Origin: Halorubrum sp. SD626R
GTDB taxonomy: Archaea; Halobacteriota; Halobacteria; Halobacteriales; Haloferacaceae
Assembly: GCF_001261915.1 (NCBI RefSeq)
Contig: NZ_CVRT01000106.1
Span: 1 to 64,000, forward strand
Length of the DNA: 64,000 bases
Reading direction: 5' to 3'
A program made the translations under genes and the position numbers. Shown in pieces: positions 16,911 to 25,514 of this stretch. Position 1 is the first letter of the stretch, and the number at the start of each line of letters is the position of its first letter. A model generated the notes under the pieces. It was given only the letters and a program-made list of their open reading frames with translations. It was not told where the DNA came from and searched no databases.

Positions 16911-17867
16911 TCACTTCCGCCCGATCAGCGCGGGCCAGTGGTAGGCGTCGAACCCGACGTACGCGGCGATCTCGCGGCGTTCCAGCGCGAGGAAGCCGGC
17001 GAGGATCGCGACGAACCCGAGCACCGCCTCCGCCTCGATCAGGCTGCCGAGCAGGAGCCAGCTCCCGGCCGCGGCGACGACGGGTTCGGCGTACCCGACG
17101 AGGTGCAGCTGCGCCGGCCCGACCGCGTCGAGCAGCGCGAAGTAGATCAGGAACGCGAGGACGCCCGACAGCAGCGTGAGGTACGCGAGCGAGGCGATCG
17201 CGGTGTCGTTCCAGACGATCGAGGCGGGCGACTCGCCGAACAGGGCGGCGCCGACGAACAGGAGCCCGGCGCCGAGCACCATCGCCCACCCTTGGAGGGC
17301 GGCGATCGGGAGGTCGGTCCGGAGCGGCCGGAGCAGCACCGCCCCCAGCGAGAAGGCGACGGCGCCGGCGAACGCGAGTCCGACGCCGAGCAGGGCCGAG
17401 CTCCCGACGCCCGCTCCCGTCGGGTCGGCGATCACGACCACGCCCAGGATACCGAGCGCGAAGCCGCCGATCTCGACGGGTCCGAGCCGCTCGCTCGGGA
17501 GGAGGAGGGCGGCGAACACCGCGGTCAACACCGGCGCGAGGCTCACGACGACGGCGGCGACCGCCCCGGAGATACGGAGTTCGCCGACGTACAACAGCCC
17601 GTGGTAGGCGGCGATCACGAAGGTCCCCGCCACGGCGACGCCGAGCCACTCGTCGCGACCGCGGGGGACGGTCCGGCCGGACGCGATTGCGGCGATCCCC
17701 AACACGATCACCCCCGCGACCGCGTACCGGACACCGGCGAACAGCAGCGGCGGGAAGTAGTGCAGCCCGGCCTCGATGGCGACGAAGGAGGTTCCCCAGA
17801 GGACCGCGAGGAGGACGAACGCGACGACGACGGATTCCGGAGTAGAGAGGAGGTTCCGTAGCTTCAT
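16911..17867 (-). CDS. EamA/DMT-superfamily transporter
   Basis: A 318-residue protein with ten predicted transmembrane helices in two repeats of five. Each half has the EamA pattern (VLLAVLWGTSFVAIEAGL in the first, LTLLSGVLAFLIYFALLDAVG in the second). The superfamily exports amino acids, nucleotides or related metabolites by proton exchange. A divergent Lrp/AsnC regulator starts 182 bp away, which suggests control by an amino acid and hints at amino-acid export. Confidence 0.88.
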   Translation of the reverse strand: MKLRNLLSTPESVVVAFVLLAVLWGTSFVAIEAGLHYFPPLLFAGVRYAVAGVIVLGIAAIASGRTVPRGRDEWLGVAVAGTFVIAAYHGLLYVGELRISGAVAAVVVSLAPVLTAVFAALLLPSERLGPVEIGGFALGILGVVVIADPTGAGVGSSALLGVGLAFAGAVAFSLGAVLLRPLRTDLPIAALQGWAMVLGAGLLFVGAALFGESPASIVWNDTAIASLAYLTLLSGVLAFLIYFALLDAVGPAQLHLVGYAEPVVAAAGSWLLLGSLIEAEAVLGFVAILAGFLALERREIAAYVGFDAYHWPALIGRK

Positions 17868-18049
17868 TGAGTGTTAGTTCGAAGATTTCTGAGACAGTTA
17901 AACTATTCTCTCAGAACTGGTGGTATTCAGGATGAACAATCACACATACGAACGAACTGCAATACGCTCTCGAATCGACCTCGATTCTTGGAGCCGAGTA
18001 CAACCCTGTCGGTCGGAATATACAACAATCCCTCACGCGAAGGCGGGGT

Positions 18050-18532
18050 ATGGACGAGCGCGACGTGCGGCTGTTGAAGGCGATCTCGGACCTCGGGACC
18101 GGGAGCCCCGAGCGGCTCCACGAGGAGACGGGGATCCCGGTGTCGACGATCCACTACCGGCTGAACAACCTCCGCGACGACGGCGTGATCGAGAACGACC
18201 TGTACGACCTCGACCACGAGGCGCTGGGACTCGGCGTCACCGTGATCGTCGAGGTGCTCGCCGACTACGAAGGACCGTACGAGGCGTTCGCCGACGAGCT
18301 GCTCGCCGTCGAGGGGGTCACGGAGGCGTTCTTCACGATGGGCGAGACCGACTTCGTCGTGCTCGCGCGGCTCTCCTCGTCGGACACCGTCGAGCGCCTC
18401 ATCAGCGACTTCGAGGCGATCCCGGAGGTCGAGCGCACGAACTCGACGTTCACCATCGCGACCCTCCGCGACGAACCGCGCGCGCCGGCGACGTACGAAC
18501 TCGACACGCTGCTCGCGGAGCTGACGGACTGA
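18050..18532 (+). CDS. Lrp/AsnC-family transcriptional regulator
   Basis: A 160-residue regulator. An N-terminal HTH (ERLHEETGIPVSTIHYRLNNLRDDGVI) is followed by a RAM ligand-binding domain (VIVEVLADYEGPYEAFADEL ... VLARLSSSD). Such proteins form dimers or octamers and sense amino acids. It is divergent from the EamA transporter gene, its most likely target. A TATA-like stretch (aatatacaac) sits about 30 nt upstream. Confidence 0.9.
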   Translation: MDERDVRLLKAISDLGTGSPERLHEETGIPVSTIHYRLNNLRDDGVIENDLYDLDHEALGLGVTVIVEVLADYEGPYEAFADELLAVEGVTEAFFTMGETDFVVLARLSSSDTVERLISDFEAIPEVERTNSTFTIATLRDEPRAPATYELDTLLAELTD

Positions 18533-18539
18533 CCGGGAG

Positions 18540-19064
18540 TCAGTCGGCGAGCAGCGAGGTGCCGACCGAGCGCTCGACGAACAGGAGGGCCACCAGCCCG
18601 CCGATGATGATGGTGTACGACACCGCGGCGAACAGCGCGTCCTGCGTCGTGGCGTACTCCGTGGTGCGGAAGATGATCACCTTCCGGACCATCGCGATGA
18701 CGCCGGTGTAGATCACCAGCCTGACGATCCGGCGCGTGTCGCTCTGTTCGATGTAGGCGACGACCGTCTCGTACACCTCGACGATGATGAGCAGCAGCAG
18801 GCCGGTCTCGATGAAGCCGATGACCGTGTTCGGATCGGTGATGGCGCCGGTCGGGACCGACTCGGCGATCTGTATCGCGAGATCGACGACGCCGATGCCG
18901 AACAGGAGCGCGAACAGCGCCGCCGCCGCGAGCTCGACGCCGTGGATGAACCGGTTCGTCGCGTCGGAGACCCGATCGCCGCGCGTCCTCGCGACGTTCG
19001 GGTCGGGCGTGGGGTCCGGCGCGGACGGGTCGTCCGAGGGGTCGGTCGCGGGCGAGTCTACCAT
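18540..19064 (-). CDS. PsiE-family membrane protein
   Basis: A 174-residue protein with an acidic Pro/Asp-rich N-terminus (about 35 residues) and four transmembrane helices. The layout and the segment VIYTGVIAMVRKVIIFRTTEY match the phosphate-starvation-inducible PsiE family, whose biochemical role is not known. It is convergent with the Lrp gene (7 bp apart) and downstream of gatE on the same strand, with a 70-bp gap. Confidence 0.8.
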   Translation of the reverse strand: MVDSPATDPSDDPSAPDPTPDPNVARTRGDRVSDATNRFIHGVELAAAALFALLFGIGVVDLAIQIAESVPTGAITDPNTVIGFIETGLLLLIIVEVYETVVAYIEQSDTRRIVRLVIYTGVIAMVRKVIIFRTTEYATTQDALFAAVSYTIIIGGLVALLFVERSVGTSLLAD

Positions 19065-19134
19065 CTAGTGTCCCTCGAATCAATACAGTGGCTCGCGACA
19101 CGTAAAGAGCGGGCCTGACCGACCGGCGAACTCG

Positions 19135-21018
19135 CTACGACCGCTTGCCGATCTCCTCCCGGAGCGCGTCCGAGACGACCTCGCCGTCCGCCTTCCCGCG
19201 GAGCGCGCCCATCGCCTCGCCCATCAGGCCGGAGAAGGCGCCCATCCCCTCGGCCTCGACCTGGTCGGCGTTTCGCTCGACGACCTCGACGACCGCCTCC
19301 CGGACCTCGGCCTCGCTCACGCCGGAGAGCCCGGCCTCCTCGACCGCCTCGGCCGCGGACAGCGACGGCTCCTCCGCCAGCGTCGCCAGCACCTCGGGGA
19401 CGCCCTCCTTCGCGAGGTCGCCGTCCTCGACGAGATCGAACAGGTCCAGGAAGTGGTCGTCGGTCAGGTCCTCGACCGGCTCCCCGTCGCGGCGGATCTC
19501 CGTCGTGGTCGACTCCAGCGTCGAGGCCGCGAAGGTGGGGTCGACGCCGCGGTCGACCGCGGTCTCGAACAGCGGGAAGCGCCGGCCGAACGCGACCTGC
19601 TCGGCGAGCCCGCGGTCGAGCCCGAAGGCGTCGACGTAGCGGTCGGTCTTCTCGTCGAGCAGCTCCGGGCGGTCCACGTCGGACGGGTCCGGCTCGACCG
19701 GCGGCACGTCCGTCTCGGGGTACATCCGCGCCGCGCCCGGCAGGGGCCGGAGGTAGCGGGTGGTCCAGTCGTCGTTGGCGCCGCGGGTCTCCTCGGGGAC
19801 GCCCTCGATCGCGGTCTCGGCGCGGTCGGCGGCGGCCTCGATCGCGAGGTCCGCGGTCTCCGGGTCGGCGGCGACGATGGCGACCGCGTCGCCCTCGTCC
19901 GCGCCGACCGCCTCGCGGAGGGCCTCGACTTCCGGCTCGGTGACGCCGTAGGCCGGCAGCTCGTCCGTGTGGAAGATCCCGCCCGCGCCGTGGCGCTTCG
20001 CGTGGTCCGACAGCTCGGTGCCGAGCCGCCGATCCGGCTGGATCTCGCGGCCGACGAGGCCGTCGAAGCCGAACAGCGGGACCGCGGTGACCTTCCCGCC
20101 GGCGTCGAGCGCGCCCCGGATGACGCCCGACTCGGTGTCGGCGAAGACGTCGGTCGCGTCCGAAATATCGCCCACGCTCGCGCCGCGCTCGCGGAGTTCG
20201 TCGCGGATTTCGAGCAGCTCGGCCTGTCGCCCGACCTCGCCGCGGACGATGTCCTCGATCCCCTGGAGATCCTGGACGCCCTTCACCTCGACGCGGGCGC
20301 CGTCCGCGATGGAGACGTTCACGTCCTGGCGGATCGTGCCGAGCCCGCGCTTGACCGCGCCCGTCGACCGGAGCAGCATGCCGATCCGCTCGGCGGCCTC
20401 GCGGGCGCCCTCGGGGCTCCGGATGTCCGGGCCCGTCCCGATCTCGACGAGGGGGACGCCGAGCCGGTCGAGCGAGTAGACCACGCCCTCGTCCGTCTCC
20501 TCGACGCGTTTGGCCGACTCCTCCTCCAGCATGAGGTCGACGATCGACACGCGGCCCTCGCTCGTCTCGATCTCGCCCGCCTGTCCGAGCAGGATCGAGC
20601 GCTGGAAGCCGGAGGTGTTCGAGCCGTCGATGACGAGCTTCCGCATGACGTGGGCCTGATCGACGACGGACACGTCGAGCAGGTCGGCGATCTGCAGCGC
20701 CACCGAGAGCGCCTCGCCGTCGACGCGCCGGGGCGGTTCGTCGTCCTCCTCGACGAGGCAGGTGGTGTCGTACGCGAGGTAGGTGAACTCGCGGTCGACG
20801 CGGCTCTCCTCCATCGCCGCGTCGTCGAGCTCGCCCAGCTCGCTCTTCGTCGGGTGGAGCCGCCGGGTGATCGACCGTTCGGCCTCGTCGGGGTCGCGCT
20901 CGACGGTGGGGGAGTCGCAGAACAGCTTCGTCTCCGTGTCGAGCTGCTGGTGGATCTCCAGCCCCGCGACGAGCCCCAGCTCCTCGTAGTCGTACTCGGG
21001 GGTCGCGTCCGTACTCAT
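19135..21018 (-). CDS. gatE: Glutamyl-tRNA(Gln) amidotransferase subunit E
   Basis: A 627-residue GatE, the archaea-specific subunit that with GatD converts Glu-tRNA(Gln) to Gln-tRNA(Gln). The GatB-like catalytic core shows GLEIHQQLDTETKLFC and DVNVSI. An AspRS-like insertion (about residues 290-400) and a C-terminal YqeY-type tail domain (LMGEAMGALRGKADG) follow. GatD is not in this window. The length is standard for the family. Confidence 0.95.
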   Translation of the reverse strand: MSTDATPEYDYEELGLVAGLEIHQQLDTETKLFCDSPTVERDPDEAERSITRRLHPTKSELGELDDAAMEESRVDREFTYLAYDTTCLVEEDDEPPRRVDGEALSVALQIADLLDVSVVDQAHVMRKLVIDGSNTSGFQRSILLGQAGEIETSEGRVSIVDLMLEEESAKRVEETDEGVVYSLDRLGVPLVEIGTGPDIRSPEGAREAAERIGMLLRSTGAVKRGLGTIRQDVNVSIADGARVEVKGVQDLQGIEDIVRGEVGRQAELLEIRDELRERGASVGDISDATDVFADTESGVIRGALDAGGKVTAVPLFGFDGLVGREIQPDRRLGTELSDHAKRHGAGGIFHTDELPAYGVTEPEVEALREAVGADEGDAVAIVAADPETADLAIEAAADRAETAIEGVPEETRGANDDWTTRYLRPLPGAARMYPETDVPPVEPDPSDVDRPELLDEKTDRYVDAFGLDRGLAEQVAFGRRFPLFETAVDRGVDPTFAASTLESTTTEIRRDGEPVEDLTDDHFLDLFDLVEDGDLAKEGVPEVLATLAEEPSLSAAEAVEEAGLSGVSEAEVREAVVEVVERNADQVEAEGMGAFSGLMGEAMGALRGKADGEVVSDALREEIGKRS

Positions 21019-21119
21019 TACGCTTCACTCCGACGGCGCGCGACTAAAAGGATGGTAGTTCGCGCGAGCGACGTGCGATTCAAACCGGCGACGTGATTTA
21101 TAAATCACAGATGCGGTCG

Positions 21120-21350
21120 GCGCGCGCCTCCGAGTGCCCGGAGGGCACGAGGAGCGCGTGCGAGGGAGTCGCTGGCGGCGGCAGCCGCCAGCGACGAGGC
21201 CGGGGAGGTATGAGGCTGCGGTGCGGTCTCGGGCGGGCGGGATTCAAAGGGGCTGCCGCGAGGGCGGCGCAGGCGACGCAAGGACCGCAGGGAACGAGCG
21301 GAGCGAGTGACCGAGGACCGCAGCGAGCGTGCGCCGCCCTCGCGGCAGGG
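21120..21350. repeat. Palindrome-rich extragenic block
   Basis: This region downstream of nothing and upstream of gatE carries nested inverted repeats. A 12-bp perfect stem lies at 21167-21178/21183-21194 (GTCGCTGGCGGC) with a GGCA loop. A 19-bp perfect inverted repeat lies at 21253-21271/21330-21348. Its 58-nt loop contains a smaller palindrome (ACGAGCGGAGCGAGT). Blocks with this look are, to my recollection, repeated extragenically in Halorubrum genomes. Several frames cross it, but none looks coding. Confidence 0.5.
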
Positions 21351-21478
21351 GCTTTGGAGGTGTTCACCACTGCGATCCGATCGTCGCCGTCACTTCTCAC
21401 GTAGCATCGAAAGGAATTGTGCGTGGGTGCTGTCGTAGAGACAACACCGTGCATCGTGGCGGGTGTGCCGCCGTGCGA

Positions 21479-21551
21479 TGCGTGGGACCGGATTTGAACC
21501 GGCGGACCTCTACAGGACAGCGCCCTCAACGCTGCTTGGCTTGCGACCCCC
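21479..21551 (-). pseudogene. tRNA-Leu(GAG)-like remnant
   Basis: Read on the minus strand, the 3' part is a canonical tRNA-Leu: an anticodon arm CAGCG-TTGAGGG-CGCTG (anticodon GAG), a long variable arm, a T-arm CCGG-TTCAAAT-CCGG, and the acceptor 3' strand CCCACGC plus A. The 5' side keeps only part of a D-arm (GCAAGCCAAG), and no GCGTGGG acceptor strand is found. It is probably a tRNA fragment left by, or carried with, site-specific integration. A functional gene cannot be ruled out without structure scoring. Confidence 0.55.
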
Positions 21552-21737
21552 TGCTGGCGGTCACGGGGTGTCCGCGCGTTTCGGTCGGAACCACGGGGAT
21601 TCCGGGCGTACTGCGCCTGGAACCGGTGTTTTCTTTTGCTCCCGTCTCGCAGTCGATGCCTGTTGAACAGAGTATCTCACGGTGTTTACTTAAGTACTGT
21701 GACCGGCACAGCGTTCTACGCTGTCGACACTCAAACC

Positions 21738-21794
21738 GGCGTTGAGGGGACTCATTGCTCGTCCGGTCCGCCGCTTCAAATCCGGTCCCACGCA
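21738..21794 (+). pseudogene. Second tRNA-Leu(GAG)-like 3' fragment, opposite orientation
   Basis: GCGTTGAGGG, GGTCCGCCG, TTCAAATCCGG and TCCCACGCA match the 3' half of the fragment at 21479-21551. The sequence is on the plus strand and the middle is degenerate. The pair forms an inverted duplication about 190 bp apart, at the change from GC-rich core DNA to the AT-richer island. It looks like an old attachment-site copy that has been inverted or truncated. Confidence 0.5.
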
Positions 21795-22003
21795 GCGCTT
21801 GCGCGCACTTACCTTTCCGTCGATGCACGGGGATTCGTTCCCTGTTGATGCCGGCACCCACGGGAGTTGGGACGGTCCAAGTCTGCCCAACTTTGTTGTT
21901 GACCGGACATCCAATGTATCATGTCAAATTAAAATATATTGAGAACTCATAATGTTCTGTGCGTTGCTTACCCTAACCTTTGAAGATTACGTGGTGTGTT
22001 CTC

Positions 22004-22537
22004 ATGAGTATGGTTAAAATCAACATTAACCCGGATGACCTCAAGGAATACAAGAAACGAGGCGCTCCGACCGAACATCCGACAAAACGAGTTGCAAAAT
22101 CAACGACAGTCCGGGTAGGTGACGGAATGGGTACGAGTGATGATACTGAGGATGAGATATTCGAACGGTGGGTTAGTACGGCTGATCTCGGCGGAGATGT
22201 GTTTCGCTCTGACGAGAAAACATTCCCACCGGTGTCAAGGCTGGCAGATTTCGTTGTCGTGTACAAGGAAGTTGACGTTGGCGGGTATCGTGTTGATGCG
22301 GTGCTCCGCCACCCGAATGGAGCGTGGGAGCTTATTGAGGTGAAGCGCGGCGGGAACGTTGGTCTCTCTGTTCTCGGACACCTCGTTGGAAAAAATATTC
22401 TGTTTGAGGATCAATTCAGAGTTAGCAACCCAGTATCCTGTACCGTGCTTTCTGAGTCGATCCCATCACGATTTGAAGACGTTCTCGACAAGGTAGCAGC
22501 GCCATCTGATGTAGCCTTCACCGCGAAGTGTCCTTGA
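22004..22537 (+). CDS. PD-(D/E)XK nuclease-like protein
   Basis: A 177-residue protein, first gene of the island after the tRNA-like fragments. The segment YRVDAVLRHPNGAWELIEVKRGG (split here as VDAVLRHP and WELIEVKRG, about residues 97-118) has the D-x(n)-E-x-K layout of the PD-(D/E)XK core, followed by a helix GLSVLGHLVGKNILF. The N-terminus is basic and variable. A TTG start 24 nt upstream is possible, but the ATG at 22004 is preferred. It may be a restriction-like or repair nuclease; the substrate is unknown. Confidence 0.5.
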   Translation: MSMVKININPDDLKEYKKRGAPTEHPTKRVAKSTTVRVGDGMGTSDDTEDEIFERWVSTADLGGDVFRSDEKTFPPVSRLADFVVVYKEVDVGGYRVDAVLRHPNGAWELIEVKRGGNVGLSVLGHLVGKNILFEDQFRVSNPVSCTVLSESIPSRFEDVLDKVAAPSDVAFTAKCP

Positions 22538-22608
22538 CTTCTGTTGTTCAACATGCTGCTTGCGTACCCTGAACTCAGCACCCGCCAGTGTCAGGGTTAC
22601 TTACTTGA

Positions 22609-23514
22609 TCATACTTGCTCTGGGTCAACACCGTACAAATTCGGGCGCTTAAGTGCATTAGCGATGGTTTTCCTCGCACATCCGAGTTTATCAGCTGCAG
22701 CTGACTGACTCATTTCGCTGCGCGCCACCCGGCGGAGCGCGTCTCGCACATCGGTGTAGTTGTCGTCGGGTTTCAGAACTCCTGCTTCACTAGTGCAGCC
22801 AATCGGCGGGCGGCCAGCATCCCATTCAATACCAGCGAGGAGCTCTTCTCCAGAGAGATTGTCCAGTTCTTCACTGGGGGATTCGTCAATACTGCCCGTG
22901 TGCGAATCCTGTTCATGACTATCTTCAGAACTGGATTCGGTGCCTGGTCCGGATTCTGTAGCCCCAGTACCGTCGGCTTCCCATTCCTCTCTGACATCGT
23001 CCTGCTCGCTGGATTCAGTGTCATCGGCATCTGCTTCAGTGTCGATGCCGAGCGCGCGGCGCTGCCCATCGGAAAGCGCGTTGGTTCCGTGGTCTCCGCG
23101 AATTGTGAGTCCATCATTAAGACCGACAACGTGAGTGCTCTGATGGACAACATATTCGATGGCTTGTGGTGAAATCGCCTCGATATTCGGGGTCATAAGA
23201 CGATTGCATGTCTCCGTTTCAATCGCTGCAGTCACTTCGTCGCACCACTCTCTCGCTACCCACAGCATATACTCGCTAGTTTTCCTCGTTGGTCGGACGA
23301 TGTCGTATGCGTTGTTCGTCTCATCAAAATGATATTCAACATCTTGGATCTCCTGGCGGTCAAGCCGCGGTATTACCTCAATCATCTCTTGTGCGTATTG
23401 GATCCATTCCGTTTGTTCTCGGGGAAGGAGTAGAATCGCATCTGGGGCAGGCGTCCCGTCAATTGACTCTCGATTTTTTGTGCTCAGGGAGTTTGATGTG
23501 ACTATTGTGTTCAT
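22609..23514 (-). CDS. Hypothetical protein with C-terminal helix-turn-helix
   Basis: A 301-residue protein. The N-terminal ~150 residues are unrecognised. A Ser/Glu/Asp-rich disordered linker spans about residues 155-225, and the last 45 residues form an HTH (SEMSQSAAADKLGCARKTIANAL) of the resolvase/sigma-like type. This suggests DNA binding by a flexible tail, with the N-terminal domain sensing or interacting. It converges on the nuclease-like gene with 71 bp between stops. Confidence 0.55.
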   Translation of the reverse strand: MNTIVTSNSLSTKNRESIDGTPAPDAILLLPREQTEWIQYAQEMIEVIPRLDRQEIQDVEYHFDETNNAYDIVRPTRKTSEYMLWVAREWCDEVTAAIETETCNRLMTPNIEAISPQAIEYVVHQSTHVVGLNDGLTIRGDHGTNALSDGQRRALGIDTEADADDTESSEQDDVREEWEADGTGATESGPGTESSSEDSHEQDSHTGSIDESPSEELDNLSGEELLAGIEWDAGRPPIGCTSEAGVLKPDDNYTDVRDALRRVARSEMSQSAAADKLGCARKTIANALKRPNLYGVDPEQV

Positions 23515-23855
23515 ACGTAGATGTTAGGTTTTTACACACATATGCCTGGTGGGTGTGTACTTACACATAGAGTTTCTAAGACCGCGAAATATTTTTTCGA
23601 CTGTTCTAAGGACGTGATTGATGATATTTTATTGGGGTAAATACCCGAATGATTTTCCTTAGGTGTCTAGGGGAATAGACGGATGAGGGGATTCACCCCT
23701 TATCTACACAACCTGTGCGCTTACTATGACTGACTTACTTTTTTCTAAATCTATACAACAACTGGTACTCCGACAAGGGGTGCTCAGTCGCCGCGCAGCT
23801 CAAATACTACTTCGGACGGACTCCGAATTTAAGACCGTACCTCTACCGATTATAT
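23515..23855. other. Intergenic region with divergent promoters
   Basis: This 341-bp AT-rich region separates two divergent genes. It holds TATA-like stretches on both sides (ttatatatga just before the plus-strand start at 23856) and a small GGGG-ATTCA-CCCC hairpin (about 23687-23699). A 62-codon frame at 23726-23914 lacks coding character and overlaps the next gene. I see no convincing gene here. Confidence 0.4.
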
Positions 23856-24464
23856 ATGAATACAGACATACCATCATCAGACTCCACACAAAGTCTTCCG
23901 ATCACCGACACTGAGAGAATCTACTACCTTATCGACGAACACACCAATATACTTGATCTCCCGTCAACTGTCGTCAAGACGACAAGCAACCTGTTTCGAA
24001 GCGCATACGAACGAACCAGTTTGGCAGGCCGTGGATCTACGATCGGCGTCGCCGCAGCAGTCAGAGTCGCGTGCCAAATGAGGGGAGTTGCCCGGTCCCT
24101 TGACGAAATCGCTACAGTAACAGACTCAGATCCAACCCTTATCGCTCGGGAAGCTCAGAAAATCAGAGATGTCACTGGAAATCATACAACACCTGTCTCC
24201 CCTGCGTTCTTTGTTAACCACTGGGGACAGAAGCTTGGGATTGACCATAACACTCGTCAAGAAGCTACCGAGTTGCTCGCTGACATCCGTTTTGGACGTT
24301 CACCAGCAGCGGCCGCGGCAGGTGCGCTGTGGACTGTGATTGCGTCACGAGATGATCAGGATATGACGCAAAACGAGATCAGCAGGAAAACACACACAAG
24401 TACGTTTACGCTCCGTGAGGTACAACAAGACCTGAGCAGAACAAATGTAGAACCTGATGGTTAA
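23856..24464 (+). CDS. TFB-like protein lacking the zinc ribbon
   Basis: A 202-residue protein resembling the core of archaeal transcription factor B. Two cyclin-like repeats can be placed at about residues 25-110 (GRGSTIGVAAAVRVACQMRG) and 115-200 (SPAAAAAGALWTVIASRD, then an HTH-like TQNEISRKTHTSTFTLREV). Normal TFB has about 320 residues and an N-terminal zinc ribbon that recruits RNA polymerase; here there are no Cys pairs. It could compete with TFB at promoters or work with another factor. A TATA-like element (ttatatat) abuts the start, so the transcript is probably leaderless or near so. Confidence 0.65.
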   Translation: MNTDIPSSDSTQSLPITDTERIYYLIDEHTNILDLPSTVVKTTSNLFRSAYERTSLAGRGSTIGVAAAVRVACQMRGVARSLDEIATVTDSDPTLIAREAQKIRDVTGNHTTPVSPAFFVNHWGQKLGIDHNTRQEATELLADIRFGRSPAAAAAGALWTVIASRDDQDMTQNEISRKTHTSTFTLREVQQDLSRTNVEPDG

Positions 24465-24472
24465 CGAAAATT

Positions 24473-25273
24473 GCCTCTGTTGAAATCCCTTGGAAGTGAC
24501 ACAGACTGACCGAGTGTGGTCAGTACAGAGTAGTCGTATTTCGTGATGAGCGTGGTGTTAGACCTCGCGTTCAATCGTCTTCGCTAATACTTGGTAAGCG
24601 AGCTAATGTAATTAGCACCGTGAATTTTCCTCGAATGGTGGCCTAATTCAGAGGTACTGTATGTTATTAGGAAGGTGAGCGTCGACGGCATTTTCCACGG
24701 CTATGGGGACGTTGGAACTGGTGTCGCGGGTGCCATCGATACTAACCTCGACATAGTTCCTATTGAAGACATCAAAGGTGTACTTAGTACCATTCCTCTC
24801 GACGGTGAGGGTGGCGTCCTCACGTTGGAAATCCTGTACCGGGTTGCCAGTGATGGGTAGGCCGAGCGCATTGCCGTCAACGTAGATGTCGAAAACATCT
24901 GCTATTCGACCAGGAATGTTTCCGCTCGGGACGGTTTCATTACGGAACATCGTCGTGTTGGAATCGGTGTTCGGTTTCTCGAATGAGCGGAATACAGCCA
25001 CTGCGTGGTTCGGGCGGTCAACCAAGGTGTATTCGTCGTTCCATCCGGTATCATGCTTACTTTCTGTGTCTCGAACAGTAACGCGGACGACGGTGTCTGG
25101 TTGCTGAGTACTCATGTTTATTTGAAATTAGTATGCCGGTATAAGTGGTGTGGTGGTTCAAGAGGCCTCACAAATCGGGCAGTACAGGAGAATCACAGAT
25201 TGGTCATTACGTAACTCCCATTGGCTGGCTGTTTCTGGCAGAGATCTATCCGAAAAGGGATTTCAACGGAGCC
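24473..25273. mobile_element. Inverted-repeat-bounded segment, IS-like ends without transposase
   Basis: GCCTCTGTTGAAATCCCTT (24473-24491) and the reverse complement of 25255-25273 agree at 17 of 19 positions, giving an 801-bp inverted-repeat-bounded unit. The same terminal motif recurs at 27265-27279 and, inverted, at 59572-59589. The unit encodes a 155-residue protein but no transposase. No clear target duplication is seen. It may be an IS derivative with a passenger gene or two remnants of the same IS. Confidence 0.4.
24648..25115 (-). CDS. Hypothetical protein inside the inverted-repeat unit
   Basis: A 155-residue acidic protein (MSTQQPDTVVRVTVRDTESK), predicted mostly beta-strand with a compact pattern (ATLTVERNGTKYTFDVFN, YVEVSIDG). 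No Cys, no membrane segment, no recognised motif. Codon use is haloarchaeal. It is the only gene between the IS-like inverted repeats, so it may have moved with them. Function unknown. Confidence 0.6.
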   Translation of the reverse strand: MSTQQPDTVVRVTVRDTESKHDTGWNDEYTLVDRPNHAVAVFRSFEKPNTDSNTTMFRNETVPSGNIPGRIADVFDIYVDGNALGLPITGNPVQDFQREDATLTVERNGTKYTFDVFNRNYVEVSIDGTRDTSSNVPIAVENAVDAHLPNNIQYL

Positions 25274-25308
25274 GAATATCTAACTTGACGTGAAATCTAC
25301 GCCGATTT

Positions 25309-25446
25309 ATGACTGAGAATGAGACCCTACAGTTCATTATACTAGTAATCCTGGTGCTATTCGGAGCACTAGTATTCTATGTTGGGTATAGTGTTGTTAT
25401 TGGATGGATATGCGGTACAGTTGGAGATGGTCTGGCAGCTTGCTGA
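25309..25446 (+). CDS. 45-residue single-pass membrane peptide
   Basis: A short frame (MTENETLQFIILVILVLFG at the start) with one or two hydrophobic helices (about residues 8-40) and a Cys at each end of the last segment. It lies 68 bp upstream of a larger membrane-protein gene on the same strand, so the two may be co-transcribed. The hydrophobic pattern argues for a real peptide, but the size leaves doubt. Confidence 0.45.
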   Translation: MTENETLQFIILVILVLFGALVFYVGYSVVIGWICGTVGDGLAAC

Positions 25447-25514
25447 GTGTATGCCAATCTGGCCATATTTTATATAGCTATTGAGGAAATAGGTATTCAA
25501 TTGGATTAACGACT

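Noticed and set aside
19453-21096. A 547-codon plus-strand frame opposite gatE
   Set aside because: It is an antisense shadow. The gatE frame shows full family conservation.
23726-23914. A 62-codon ORF upstream of the TFB-like gene
   Set aside because: It overlaps the TFB-like start region, has no halophile composition and crosses the likely promoter.
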